DNA of 64,000 nt from Advenella sp. FME57 (GTDB taxonomy: Bacteria; Pseudomonadota; Gammaproteobacteria; Burkholderiales; Burkholderiaceae_B), in the NCBI RefSeq assembly GCF_014897675.1, contig NZ_JABUXU010000017.1:46104-110103 (forward strand), in the 5' to 3' direction. Positions 44,969 through 54,109 of this stretch are shown here, one piece after another. Below the pieces are notes generated by a model. It was not told the origin of the DNA. It saw only the letters and a list, made by a program, of their open reading frames with translations, and ran no database searches. Position numbers and translations under genes: made by a program. Every line of letters starts with the position of its first letter. Position 1 is the first letter of the stretch.

Positions 44969-46267
44969 TCAACCAGGCAGCATCTGCTCCGAAGCGAACA
45001 GTTCTTCAACGGTTTCGCGGGGACGGATCAGATAGGTCTGATCGGCGTCGACCATCACTTCCGCGCACCGTGGCCGCGTGTTGTAATGGCTCGACATGAC
45101 AAAGCCATAGGCCCCGGCCGATTCGATTGCCAGCAGATCATTTTGCTGCAACTGCAGCTGGCGGTCGCGCGCCAGCCAGTCGCCGCTTTCGCAGATCGGA
45201 CCGACAACGTCGTATACCCTGGATTGTGTGGTGTTGCTCGTGTCAGACGGGCTGACGACAGGCAGCACCCCATGCCAGGCGTCGTACAGGGTCGGGCGCA
45301 GCAGATCGTTCATGGCAGCATCCACGATGGCAAAATTCTTGCTCTCGTGATGTTTCAGGTACTGCACTCGTGTCACCAGGATGCCGGCATTGCCAACCAG
45401 CGAGCGCCCGGGCTCCATGATCAGCTGCAGATGCCCATAGGCACGGTCTTCAAGCATCGCGAACACCTTGTCCAGCAGCAAGGCCGGGGCAATGGGCGTT
45501 TCGTCCTGATAACGAATACCCAGGCCGCCGCCGATATCCAGGTGTTCCAGCCTGATGCCCAGGCCAGCCAAGGTATCGAGCAGATTCAGCAGGCGCTCCA
45601 GCGCATCCAGATATGGCTCGATTTGTGTGATCTGGGAGCCGATATGACAATCGACGCCGACGATTTTGATCCACGGCAATATGGCAGCCCGCTGGTACAC
45701 CTGCGCCGCTATTTCAATTGCAATCCCGAATTTGTTGTCCTTCAGGCCGGTGGAAATATAGGGGTGCGTCCTGGCGTCCACGTCCGGGTTTACGCGAAGG
45801 GATACCGGCGCGGTCCGTTCAAGCTGGCTTGCGATCAGGGAAATGCGTTCCAGCTCGTCGGTAGACTCCACATTGAAGCATTTGACGCCCGCCTGCAGCG
45901 CGGCTTTGATTTCCCAATCCTGCTTGCCGACACCTGAAAAGACAATGGTGTCGGGCTGCGCGCCTGCTTTGAGGGCACGGGCCAGCTCGCCGCCGGAAAC
46001 AATGTCGAAACCGCTGCCCCATTGCGCAAATTGCTGCAATACGGCCAGGTTGGAGTTGGATTTCATGCCGAAACAGACCAGTGCATTGCGGTTGACCAGA
46101 GGCTGTGCGTAGGATTCCCAGGCCGCTTTGAGCGCCGCACGGGAATAAACGTACAGCGGTGTGCCGTAGCGTGCTGCCAGCTCGGAAACAGAGACCGACT
46201 CTGCCATGAGTTGCGAGCCGTCATAATGAAAAAAGGGTGCACCCGCCGGGGCATTCAGTTCAGTCAT
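44969..46267 (-). CDS. lysA: Diaminopimelate decarboxylase
   Basis: PLP enzyme making L-lysine from meso-diaminopimelate, the last step of lysine synthesis; 432 aa. The PLP Lys sits in VCFGMKSNSNLAVLQ near residue 72. Also seen are GSGFDIVSGGEL, HLDIGGGLGI, MEPGRSLVGNAG and the substrate-binding SAGAYGFVMSSHYNTRPR near the C-terminus. It has its own terminator. The usual lptM-lysA linkage is kept, but a 280 bp spacer containing an inverted repeat separates them. Confidence 0.96.
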   Translation of the reverse strand: MTELNAPAGAPFFHYDGSQLMAESVSVSELAARYGTPLYVYSRAALKAAWESYAQPLVNRNALVCFGMKSNSNLAVLQQFAQWGSGFDIVSGGELARALKAGAQPDTIVFSGVGKQDWEIKAALQAGVKCFNVESTDELERISLIASQLERTAPVSLRVNPDVDARTHPYISTGLKDNKFGIAIEIAAQVYQRAAILPWIKIVGVDCHIGSQITQIEPYLDALERLLNLLDTLAGLGIRLEHLDIGGGLGIRYQDETPIAPALLLDKVFAMLEDRAYGHLQLIMEPGRSLVGNAGILVTRVQYLKHHESKNFAIVDAAMNDLLRPTLYDAWHGVLPVVSPSDTSNTTQSRVYDVVGPICESGDWLARDRQLQLQQNDLLAIESAGAYGFVMSSHYNTRPRCAEVMVDADQTYLIRPRETVEELFASEQMLPG

Positions 46268-46446
46268 GGTAAACAGTAGTTAATGAAACAATTAAAAAGA
46301 GTAATGTCACACGAAGATGACAGAAAATGGGGTAAGCACAGATGATGACATAGTTACGAAAGCAGGAATAACGTCACGCTGTCAGGCGTTTAGCCCAGCT
46401 GGCGTTGCTGGCCGGGCATCATTCCCGCTTTCATTGGGCTGGCTGT

Positions 46447-46494
46447 TGTGACCTGTCCCGTGTTGCAATAAGGATCACACCGCGACAGGTCACA
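46447..46494. repeat. Inverted repeat between lptM and lysA
   Basis: TGTGACCTGTC (46447-46457) and GACAGGTCACA (46484-46494) are exact complements, 11 bp each, with a 26 bp spacer. No T tract follows. It could be a looped mRNA structure, a regulator site or the trace of a small mobile element. Confidence 0.7.
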
Positions 46495-46547
46495 CCGCCA
46501 CAGAGCCCAACGCAACCGTTTTGCGGCGCATGTGCAATGGGCCATCA

Positions 46548-46805
46548 TCACGGTGTGGCAGTTGAGTTGGTGCCGCTAGCGGGCTGCCCGGCGGCGTCCT
46601 TGGCCGCTTGCTGTTTCGCCCTTTTCTCTGCTTCGGCCTTCGCCTTGCGGGCCTTGATGCGTTCGTCGCGCTCCTGCAACTTCTGCTTTTGCTCGGCGGT
46701 AGGAAGGTACAGTGGCGCTTTATAGCCGCAAGCCGTTAAACCCACACTCCCGACAAGGAGGGTTACAATGATGGCTACAAGGCGTTTTATACTTGGTGCA
46801 GACAC
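46548..46805 (-). CDS. lptM: LPS-assembly lipoprotein LptM (YifL-like)
   Basis: Small lipoprotein, 85 aa, read from GTG 46805 with AAAGGG 6 bases upstream; the longer frame upstream overlaps cyaY. The signal segment VAIIVTLLVGSVGLTACGYK has the lipobox LTAC, so the lipidated Cys is followed by GYKAPLYLP, the conserved LptM core. In E. coli, LptM binds LptD/LptE and helps LptD oxidative maturation. The tail of about 50 residues is a charged, Lys/Ala-rich helix ending in a Ser/Thr-rich end. It is linked to lysA as usual. Confidence 0.85.
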   Translation of the reverse strand: MSAPSIKRLVAIIVTLLVGSVGLTACGYKAPLYLPTAEQKQKLQERDERIKARKAKAEAEKRAKQQAAKDAAGQPASGTNSTATP

Positions 46806-46839
46806 GGCACACCCTTTAAATTTTTTACAGAACCATATT

Positions 46840-47169
46840 ATGACTGAATCAGAATTTCTTGCACGCGCAGATGCCATCCTGGACAAGATCCATGAACAGG
46901 TCGACAACTGGTTTGAAACACTGGATATCGACCTGGACGCCAGCCGCAGCGGTCAGGTACTGACCATTGTATTCGATCAGAAATCCCATGTCGTGGTCAA
47001 CAGTCAGGCGCCGCTACAGGAAATGTGGGTAGCAGCGCCGTCCGGCGGATTTCATTACAAGTTCGATAACACCAACTGGGTGGACACCCGCACAGGCACG
47101 ACGCTTCAGGATAATCTGAGCAGCATTTTTTCCGACATTACCGCTCGCGCGCTCACAATAACGCTCTGA
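46840..47169 (+). CDS. cyaY: Frataxin-like iron donor CyaY
   Basis: Bacterial frataxin, 109 aa. It modulates IscS and iron delivery in Fe-S cluster assembly. The acidic first helix, ESEFLARADAILDKIHEQVD, and the sheet surface with WVAAPSGGFHYKFDNTNWVD are typical. I start at ATG 46840, which gives the canonical MTESEF; an ATG further upstream lies in lptM. It is divergent from lptM, and the two starts are only 34 bp apart, so their promoters must overlap or lie inside each other's genes. Confidence 0.92.
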   Translation: MTESEFLARADAILDKIHEQVDNWFETLDIDLDASRSGQVLTIVFDQKSHVVVNSQAPLQEMWVAAPSGGFHYKFDNTNWVDTRTGTTLQDNLSSIFSDITARALTITL

Positions 47170-47549
47170 TCAGGGCTGCGCGGCAAAACCGCAATAGTGC
47201 AGGCCGGATGCTCGTTGATCACCATTGTGGTGTTTTCCGGGAGGCGCATCAGGCGGCGAACCAGCCAGCGCACCGTACTCGACGGCATACAATCATCTAA
47301 CCGTTTTCCATCCGGCTCTTGGGCAAGTACCTCCGATCGTCTTGCTCTTTTTGTCCAGGCTCCGCGCTTTTGCACCGGGTTTGCTGCGCCTTGAACTGCG
47401 TCGGACCATCCAGAAGTAAAAAGGAAAGTAAAAAGGACCCATGCATTGGATGTGCATGGGTCCTTTTCATATTCCTGGTCAAACCGGCCACTCGCTTTTT
47501 CAAATCCTCTCAGATCCTTTCAGCGCTGCCAGAGACCGTCTCAGACCGC
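47170..47549. other. Gap between convergent cyaY and mrcA
   Basis: A 380 bp gap. The first 250 bases hold open frames on both strands that I cannot support. The terminator described separately occupies 47431-47467. Confidence 0.5.
47431..47467. terminator. Bidirectional terminator between cyaY and mrcA
   Basis: AAAAGGACCCATGCA (47431-47445) pairs perfectly over 15 bp with TGCATGGGTCCTTTT (47453-47467) around a 7-base loop. A run of A on one side and T on the other make it work in both directions. Confidence 0.85.
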
Positions 47550-50000
47550 TTAAAACCGTATCGGCGGCCCACCCATGGGGTTGAACGACTCCAGGGCCTT
47601 GCCGATCGCATCGCCAGACGGAGCGGCAGGTTTGGCTGCGTTCGGGTCCTGGCCCCCGCTGCCCGAGACACCGATGTTGGCCAATGCCTTGCCCTGTGGG
47701 AATTCGGAGAAATAGTAGTTGTCACCGACCTTGGTCAACCCTTCAGGCATCGGGCCTGGTGCGGTCACTGGCACTTTTTTGAGGGCGGTTTGCATGTAAG
47801 TGAGCCAGATCGGCATGGCTGCACCGCCCCCGGTTTCCTTGTCACCCAGTGATTTGGGCTGATCAAAGCCCAGCCAGGAGATGCCTACCAGCTTGGGGGT
47901 GAATCCGGCAAACCAGGCATCGAATGACTGGTTGGTGGTGCCGGTCTTGCCCGCAATGTCGTTGCGTTTGAGCGTGGCCTGCGTTCTGGCGGCGGTGCCC
48001 GATTTGGCCACGCCACGCAGCAGTTCATTCATCACATAGGTCGTACGGGGATCCAGTACGCGGTTGGTTTCATCACCAGCCACGGCCGGCTGGGCCTTCA
48101 TGATGACGCGTCCTGTGGCGATATCCACAACAGAATCAATGATGTATGGATTGACACGATAACCACCGTTGGCAAACACCGAGTAGGCGCTGGCCATTTG
48201 CAGGGGGGTCACGCTGCCGGCGCCCAGCGCCATGGTCAGGTATGCGCTTTTGGGCGGCTGACGTGCCGGATCAAAGCCAAAGCGGGAGATGAACTCGCTG
48301 GCAAATTCCGGTCCGACCGTTTGCAGAATGCGGATGGACACCATGTTTTTGGATTTGTACAAGCCCTGGCGCATTGTCTGGCTGTAGGTGTACGAGTTAC
48401 CGTAGTTCTTGGGACTCCAGGGCTTGCTGCGCGTCTGGGCGGCACTCAGATGAAAGGGCTGATCCGAAACATTGGTGCCCGGTGTAATACCGCGTTCAAG
48501 GCCTGCAGCATACACGAAGGGTTTGAAGGTAGAACCGGGCTGGCGCCAGGCCTGGGTGACGCGATTGAAATCGCCCCGGTTGAAGTCGAATCCGCCGATC
48601 ATCGATTCGATCGCGCCGTTTTGCGGGTTCAGGGAAATGAACGCGCCTTCGACCGTCGGCATATTGATAATCGTCCAGATGTTGTCCACTTTCTGCAGAT
48701 AAATGACTGAGCCACGCTGGATCCGGCGGGAAACCGGCCCGGTTTTGACCAGGGCCCGTTTCACATAGCCCAAAGACTTGCCGCTCAATTCATAGATTTG
48801 TTCGGGCGTGCGCGCTGCGACCACTTTGGTGGCGCTGGCCGAGAGCACCACGGCCGTTACCAGGTCATCGCTGTCGCGGTGTTTATTGCGAATCTCTTCG
48901 AGGGCAAGGTCAAACCGTTCCGTATCGTTTTCGATCCCTTCGGGCAGGTCAACCTGGGCTGCCGGTCCGGGATATGGCTTTCTTCGCGTATACGACATGA
49001 TGCCTTCGCGCACCGCATGATAGGCCACTTCCTGGTCTTCTGAGCGGATCGTCGTGTAAACGCTCAGGCCACGCCCATACACATTGTCTTTGTATACGTT
49101 GTACATGAGTTGCCTGGCCAGTTCTGCGACGTACTGGCCATGACGGGCAAAGTTGGTTTCCGGTGTTTCCTGCGTGTTGTCACGCAGGACGATTTTCTGT
49201 GCCATGGCCTGCTGATGCTGTTCGGGCGTAATGTATCCCAGCTTTTCCATGCGATCCAGCACGTAGTGCTGACGTGCGACTGCGCGCTTCATATTGGCGC
49301 GCGGATTGAAGCGGGAAGGCGCCTTGGGAATCCCGGCCAGCAGGGCCGCTTCGGCAATGGTCACTTCCGACAGGGGCTTGCCGTAATATGTGCGGGAGGC
49401 GGCGGCAAAGCCGTAGGAACGATGCCCCAGATAGATCTGGTTCAGATACAGTTCAAGAATCTGGTCCTTGCTCAGGTTCTGTTCGATCTTGTAGGTGAGC
49501 ATCAGTTCGTAGAATTTGCGAATGAAGGACTTTTCCGAGGACAGGTAGAAGTTTCGCGCGACCTGCATGGTAATGGTACTGGCACCCTGCGACTTGGCGC
49601 CGGAAGCCACGTTGGCAATAACCGCACGACCTACACCCGACCAGTCGACCCCGCCATGGCTGTAGAAGTTATCATCTTCTGCCGCCAGCAAGGCCTTTGT
49701 CATAACCTCCGGGATTTCGTTGAAGCGCAGTACGTTACGCCGCTCTTCGCCGTATTCGGCCAACAGGATTTTGTCTGCCGTGTACACACGCAACGGCACC
49801 CGCGGGCGATAATCGGTCATCGCCTTCAGATCCGGCAGGTTCGGCCAGGTTAACGCTACGGCAAGGGTACCCAGCAACAAACCGCAAAGCCCAAGGCCAA
49901 TGCAGAATATGACGGATTGAAAAAGGAACCGGCCTATGCGCGAGCCTGCGCTCGAGCGCTGCACAGTTTTACGAGGGGAGTTGGGTTTACGTGTACTCAT
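47550..50000 (-). CDS. mrcA: Penicillin-binding protein 1A (bifunctional transglycosylase/transpeptidase)
   Basis: Class A PBP, 816 aa, building peptidoglycan at the outer face of the inner membrane. A short cytoplasmic tail and one membrane helix (about residues 26-50) precede the GT51 domain with EDDNFYSHGGVDW and GASTITMQVARNFYL. The transpeptidase domain has the serine motif QPGSTFKPF (SxxK), SKN, and KTGTT. The C-terminal tail (about 60 residues) is Pro/Gly/Ala-rich and not enzymatic. I start at ATG 50000; a TTG three codons earlier is less likely. It is divergent from aroK, as in many Proteobacteria. Confidence 0.95.
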   Translation of the reverse strand: MSTRKPNSPRKTVQRSSAGSRIGRFLFQSVIFCIGLGLCGLLLGTLAVALTWPNLPDLKAMTDYRPRVPLRVYTADKILLAEYGEERRNVLRFNEIPEVMTKALLAAEDDNFYSHGGVDWSGVGRAVIANVASGAKSQGASTITMQVARNFYLSSEKSFIRKFYELMLTYKIEQNLSKDQILELYLNQIYLGHRSYGFAAASRTYYGKPLSEVTIAEAALLAGIPKAPSRFNPRANMKRAVARQHYVLDRMEKLGYITPEQHQQAMAQKIVLRDNTQETPETNFARHGQYVAELARQLMYNVYKDNVYGRGLSVYTTIRSEDQEVAYHAVREGIMSYTRRKPYPGPAAQVDLPEGIENDTERFDLALEEIRNKHRDSDDLVTAVVLSASATKVVAARTPEQIYELSGKSLGYVKRALVKTGPVSRRIQRGSVIYLQKVDNIWTIINMPTVEGAFISLNPQNGAIESMIGGFDFNRGDFNRVTQAWRQPGSTFKPFVYAAGLERGITPGTNVSDQPFHLSAAQTRSKPWSPKNYGNSYTYSQTMRQGLYKSKNMVSIRILQTVGPEFASEFISRFGFDPARQPPKSAYLTMALGAGSVTPLQMASAYSVFANGGYRVNPYIIDSVVDIATGRVIMKAQPAVAGDETNRVLDPRTTYVMNELLRGVAKSGTAARTQATLKRNDIAGKTGTTNQSFDAWFAGFTPKLVGISWLGFDQPKSLGDKETGGGAAMPIWLTYMQTALKKVPVTAPGPMPEGLTKVGDNYYFSEFPQGKALANIGVSGSGGQDPNAAKPAAPSGDAIGKALESFNPMGGPPIRF

Positions 50001-50208
50001 CGCAGGCAATTTTAATACCTTCTAGCGGGAAAAGCTGAAATTTTCGGCTCTTTCTGTAACTGAATTGTGCTGTGTGGTGTACATGTGCTATGTTGCAACA
50101 AATAAACGACAAATCATTGAAAACATGGTGTCATTTCTTTGACAACTGTCATAGAACGTCTGTATTTTCACGCCCCGGCGTAACCGGGAGAAAAACCTTT
50201 TTACGTAC

Positions 50209-50784
50209 ATGCAGCATACAGAACAGGACAATTCCCATGTCCGCCACACCGGTCAGGCGCCCATTTTCCTCATCGGAATGATGGGCGCCGGCAAAACGAC
50301 CATCGGCCGAGGCCTGGCCCGCTCGCTGGGTCGGGACTTTCTCGATCTGGACCACGAGCTCGAGGCCCGTTGCGGGGTCAGTATTCCAACCATCTTCGAT
50401 ATTGAGGGCGAAGCCGGTTTTCGGCGTCGGGAAACCCAGGTGCTGCAGGATATCACCTTGCGTCGCGATGTGGTCCTGGCCACCGGCGGCGGTGCCGTTG
50501 TGGCGCCCGAGAATCAGGAACTGCTGCGCACGCGCGGTATCGTGCTGTATCTGAAGGCGGGCAGCGATGAACTCTTTCGGAGAGTCGCAAAGGATAAAAA
50601 TCGTCCCATGCTGCTGACGGCCAACCCCAAAGCGCGTATCGTGGAGCTGTTAAAACAGCGCGAACCCATTTACGAGAGTCTGGCCGATTTCACGGTCGAA
50701 ACCAGCCATGGCTCCATCAATACGGTGCTTGACGCTATTGACCGTCTATTGAAAGATTACCAACAACGAGGTGAAAGAATCTGA
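50209..50784 (+). CDS. aroK: Shikimate kinase
   Basis: Phosphorylates shikimate at O3 with ATP in the chorismate pathway; 191 aa. P-loop GMMGAGKTTIGRGLA, shikimate-binding FLDLDHELE and GFRRRE, and VLATGGGAVV are intact. A lid Arg is in KDKNRPML. The N-terminus has about 17 extra polar residues before PIFLIGM; an internal start is possible but no better one has a clear ribosome site. The stop overlaps the aroB start by one base, so the two are coupled. Confidence 0.95.
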   Translation: MQHTEQDNSHVRHTGQAPIFLIGMMGAGKTTIGRGLARSLGRDFLDLDHELEARCGVSIPTIFDIEGEAGFRRRETQVLQDITLRRDVVLATGGGAVVAPENQELLRTRGIVLYLKAGSDELFRRVAKDKNRPMLLTANPKARIVELLKQREPIYESLADFTVETSHGSINTVLDAIDRLLKDYQQRGERI

Positions 50785-51917
50785 TGGCCCCAGTCAACGT
50801 CGCTACATCTGCCGGACAATACCCCATTCATATTGCGCCGGGGCGCCTGCAGCACATTGCCGAATCGGTCCCGGTCAACGCCACGCGGCTGGTCGTCATC
50901 AGCAACCCAGTCGTTGACGGGCTTTACGGAGAGGCGCTGCGCCAGGCACTGGCCGGCCTGCACAAACCGGTGCTCACCATCATCGTGCCCGATGGCGAAT
51001 CCTTCAAGTCGCTCGATACCCTTAACACCATTTACGATCGCATGCTGACCGAAAAGCTGGATCGCCGCGCCGTCGTTCTGGCGCTTGGCGGCGGCGTCAT
51101 CGGCGACATGGCCGGGTTTGCAGCAGCAACCTATATGCGCGGCATTCGCTATATGCAGATTCCTACCACGTTGCTGGCCCAGGTGGATTCCTCGGTGGGC
51201 GGCAAGACGGCGGTCAATCACCCGCTGGGCAAAAACATGATTGGTGCGTTCTATCAGCCGGTCAGTGTCGATATCGACATCGATGTCCTGCGCACCCTGC
51301 CTGCCCGTGAAGTGTCGGCCGGACTGGCTGAAGTCATCAAATACGGCTTGATCCTGGATCGTGCGTTTTTTGAATGGTGCGAAAGCAATGTCGCGCAACT
51401 GGTGGCGCTTGACGCAGACGCACTGGCCTATGCCATTGCACGCTGCTGCGAGCTCAAGGCGCAGGTCGTCTCGGAAGACGAAAAGGAAACAGGCCTGCGC
51501 GCCATCCTTAACCTGGGCCATACCTTCGGTCATGCGATTGAGGCAGGCCTGGGGTTTGGCACCTGGCTGCATGGCGAGGCGGTTGCCTGCGGGCTGGTCC
51601 AGGCCGCCGTGCTCTCGGGCAAGGTGCTTGGCTTGCCTGCGGCCGATATCGCGCGGGTGCGCGCGCTGGTGCGTGCCATCGGCTGTCCGGATATTGCGCC
51701 GGATCTAGGGGGGAGCACCTGGCTTGACCTGATGCAGGGCGATAAGAAAACCGAAGGCGGCGAAATACGTTACGTACTCATGCCGGCCATTGGTCAGGCA
51801 GTGGTTCAGGCGGCCCCATTAAAGCAGGTTCAGGAAACGCTCAGCGACACAGTTGGCGACATTGCCATCGATCGCGGCGCGGTTCAGGTTCCTGATATGG
51901 CCGGCGCCCGGGCGTAA
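50784..51917 (+). CDS. aroB: 3-dehydroquinate synthase
   Basis: Converts DAHP to 3-dehydroquinate using NAD and a divalent metal; 377 aa. GGGVIGDMAGFAAATYMRG, QIPTTLLAQVDSSVGGKTAV and NLGHTFGHAIEAGLG carry the NAD, substrate and metal-binding residues. It is translationally coupled to aroK and followed 3 bp later by dgt, an aroK-aroB-dgt order also seen in other Burkholderiales. The last 30 residues are a non-conserved tail. Confidence 0.95.
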   Translation: MAPVNVATSAGQYPIHIAPGRLQHIAESVPVNATRLVVISNPVVDGLYGEALRQALAGLHKPVLTIIVPDGESFKSLDTLNTIYDRMLTEKLDRRAVVLALGGGVIGDMAGFAAATYMRGIRYMQIPTTLLAQVDSSVGGKTAVNHPLGKNMIGAFYQPVSVDIDIDVLRTLPAREVSAGLAEVIKYGLILDRAFFEWCESNVAQLVALDADALAYAIARCCELKAQVVSEDEKETGLRAILNLGHTFGHAIEAGLGFGTWLHGEAVACGLVQAAVLSGKVLGLPAADIARVRALVRAIGCPDIAPDLGGSTWLDLMQGDKKTEGGEIRYVLMPAIGQAVVQAAPLKQVQETLSDTVGDIAIDRGAVQVPDMAGARA

Positions 51918-51920
51918 AGC

Positions 51921-53051
51921 ATGACAGTGCCCAAGCTAGCGCCCTACGCGACCCATCCGGCCCACTCCAGGGGGCGGCTGCATCCGGAAGATGCCGACCC
52001 GGCGCGCGACCCTTTCCAGCGGGACCGTGACCGCATCATCCACAGCGGCGCATTTCGTCGGCTCGAATATAAAACGCAGGTTTTTGTTAATCACGAAGGT
52101 GATTTATTCCGCACCCGTCTGACCCACAGTCTGGAAGTGGCGCAAATTGCGCGGGCGGTGGCGCGCAATCTGGGATTGCACGAAGACCTGACCGAAGCGA
52201 TCTCGCTTGCCCATGACCTGGGTCACACGCCATTTGGCCATGCAGGCCAGGACGCACTTCACGAATCGATGCAGACACTGCGTCCGGCGGCTGGCGGGTT
52301 CGAGCACAATCTGCAAAGCCTGCGGGTGGTCGATGAGCTGGAGGAACGCTATGCCTCGTTCAACGGCCTGAATCTCACCTTCGAAACCCGCGAGGGGATT
52401 CTCAAGCATTGTTCACTGTCGCACGCGCGCCAGCTGGGCGAAGTGGGGCAGCGCTTTATCGACAGAAAGCGCCCGGGCCTGGAAGCACAACTGGCCAATC
52501 TGGCCGACGAAATCGCCTATAACAATCATGATATTGATGACGGCCTGCGTTCAGGTCTTATCACAATTGAACAAATGCGTCAGGTGCAACTGTTTGCCAC
52601 CTACCATGATGAAGTAAGTCGTCTGTTTCCCGATGTCACCGGGCGCAGGCTCATTGCCGAGATCATCCGGCGCATGATCAACGCCCTGATCGTGGACCTG
52701 ACCCACACGACCCGGGACAATCTGCGTACTCATCAGATTCAGACACGTGAAGACGTGACCGAAGCGCCTGCGTTACTGCAGTTTTCCGACGCAATGCGCA
52801 CGCAGGCCGACGAGCTCAAATCCTTTCTGATGCATAATCTGTATCGCCACTACAAGGTGATGCGCATGGCCAACAAGGCCAGCACCATCGTCCAATCGCT
52901 GTTCAAGGCCTTTGTGGAAGATCCGCGGCTGATGCCGGCAGACTACCGGCACGATGATGAGCGCAGGCAGGCGCGCGCCATTGCCGACTATATCGCCGGG
53001 ATGACCGATCGTTATGCGATCAAAGAATACAAGCGTCTGTTTGTCGTATAA
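51921..53051 (+). CDS. dgt: Deoxyguanosinetriphosphate triphosphohydrolase-like protein
   Basis: HD-domain dNTP triphosphohydrolase, 376 aa, splitting dGTP or other dNTPs to nucleoside and tripolyphosphate. The metal ligands are in [14 protein letters not shown] (first His), [13 protein letters not shown] (His-Asp) and the later [13 protein letters not shown] (Asp). [20 protein letters not shown] near residue 30 is the family start motif. It is in one transcription unit with aroKB. The exact dNTP preference is not predictable. Confidence 0.9.
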   Translation: MTVPKLAPYATHPAHSRGRLHPEDADPARDPFQRDRDRIIHSGAFRRLEYKTQVFVNHEGDLFRTRLTHSLEVAQIARAVARNLGLHEDLTEAISLAHDLGHTPFGHAGQDALHESMQTLRPAAGGFEHNLQSLRVVDELEERYASFNGLNLTFETREGILKHCSLSHARQLGEVGQRFIDRKRPGLEAQLANLADEIAYNNHDIDDGLRSGLITIEQMRQVQLFATYHDEVSRLFPDVTGRRLIAEIIRRMINALIVDLTHTTRDNLRTHQIQTREDVTEAPALLQFSDAMRTQADELKSFLMHNLYRHYKVMRMANKASTIVQSLFKAFVEDPRLMPADYRHDDERRQARAIADYIAGMTDRYAIKEYKRLFVV

Positions 53052-53219
53052 ACCGGGGTGTTGCACAGCAAACTGGATTGACTAACGTTAAGAATTATTC
53101 ATAAAAGCTACATTCATTCTTTTTTCAAAAAGCATCAAGAATTTTTTCAAAATAGGGACTTCGCATCTTGTTGGAAAATGATTTCGCATTTTCAATTTAG
53201 ATAAGTCAAGCGAAATCCT

Positions 53220-54062
53220 ATGGACAGTCCGGCCCCACCATTGCGTAGCCCCCATACTCTGTTTGTCGACGGCAATATGCAGAGTTTGCACGGCGTGCTT
53301 GCCGCCATGCGTAGTGCTGGTTTCCGTATCACAGTTGCATTTGACGGTCTGCAGGGGTACGAAAAGGCCATTACGCTGCAGCCCGATGTCATTGTTTCGG
53401 AATTGCATCTGCCCCGGCTTGATGGTATTCCTCTATGCCGTCGGCTCAAGGCCAACACACTCACCACAGATATTCCCGTGCTCTTTTACAGCGATCTGGA
53501 CGATCCACAATCGCGCATCCAGGCTTTGGAATATGGGGCTTCCGATTTCATCTCCAAAGCCCATCCGTATGACGAAGTGGTAGCGCGCATCCGCATTCAT
53601 GCCAGTATCTCCCAGCGGTTGCACAGCGTACGGCAACAGCAGGCGTCAATGCGTTTGTCCTCGGGCCAGGAACTGCATACCGGCACCATTGACAGCGACG
53701 ATGAAGTCGCCGTGCGCATCGTCATGCAGTATGCACAGGACAATCTGTCTGAAGACCTGAGCCTGCCCAAGCTGTCAGCGCTGGTGTCCATGAATAAAAA
53801 GCGCTTGAATCGCGCCTTCTACAATGTTTGCGGTTGCAGCGCCTTTGAATACATTCGTGATTTACGCATGCGCACCGCAAAACACCTGTTGGCCACTACG
53901 TCGTTGCGCACGCTGACCATTGCCGAAGACGTGGGGTTTTCCAACGCCGCCAATTTCGCAACGGCATTTCTGAATATGCAGGGCATGACGCCGTCGGAAT
54001 ACCGGCGAAAAACGAAGCAAATACGGGTTTCCGAGAGTGTGAAAAACACCAATGACGTATAA
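53220..54062 (+). CDS. AraC-type regulator with a degenerate receiver domain
   Basis: Fusion of an N-terminal CheY-like receiver (about residues 11-130) and a C-terminal AraC/XylS helix-turn-helix pair (about 165-265, with LPKLSALVSMNKKRLNRAFY and LTIAEDVGFSNAANFATAFL). The receiver keeps Asp17, Ser91 and Lys113, but the second acidic residue is Gly18. The phospho-acceptor in PDVIVSELHLP is Glu61 instead of Asp. It therefore cannot take phosphate in the normal way and may mimic the active state. No kinase gene is near. It lies upstream of an acyl-CoA synthetase-like gene, a possible target. ATG 53220 follows an AT-rich leader. Confidence 0.85.
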   Translation: MDSPAPPLRSPHTLFVDGNMQSLHGVLAAMRSAGFRITVAFDGLQGYEKAITLQPDVIVSELHLPRLDGIPLCRRLKANTLTTDIPVLFYSDLDDPQSRIQALEYGASDFISKAHPYDEVVARIRIHASISQRLHSVRQQQASMRLSSGQELHTGTIDSDDEVAVRIVMQYAQDNLSEDLSLPKLSALVSMNKKRLNRAFYNVCGCSAFEYIRDLRMRTAKHLLATTSLRTLTIAEDVGFSNAANFATAFLNMQGMTPSEYRRKTKQIRVSESVKNTNDV

Positions 54063-54109
54063 GCGACGGCAGCGAACCGATATACAATTAAAAGAAAAGG
54101 AGACTTGCC

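Noticed and set aside
44840..45937. A 365-codon plus-strand frame over lysA
   Set aside because: Antisense to an intact lysA and begins inside the lysA terminator region.
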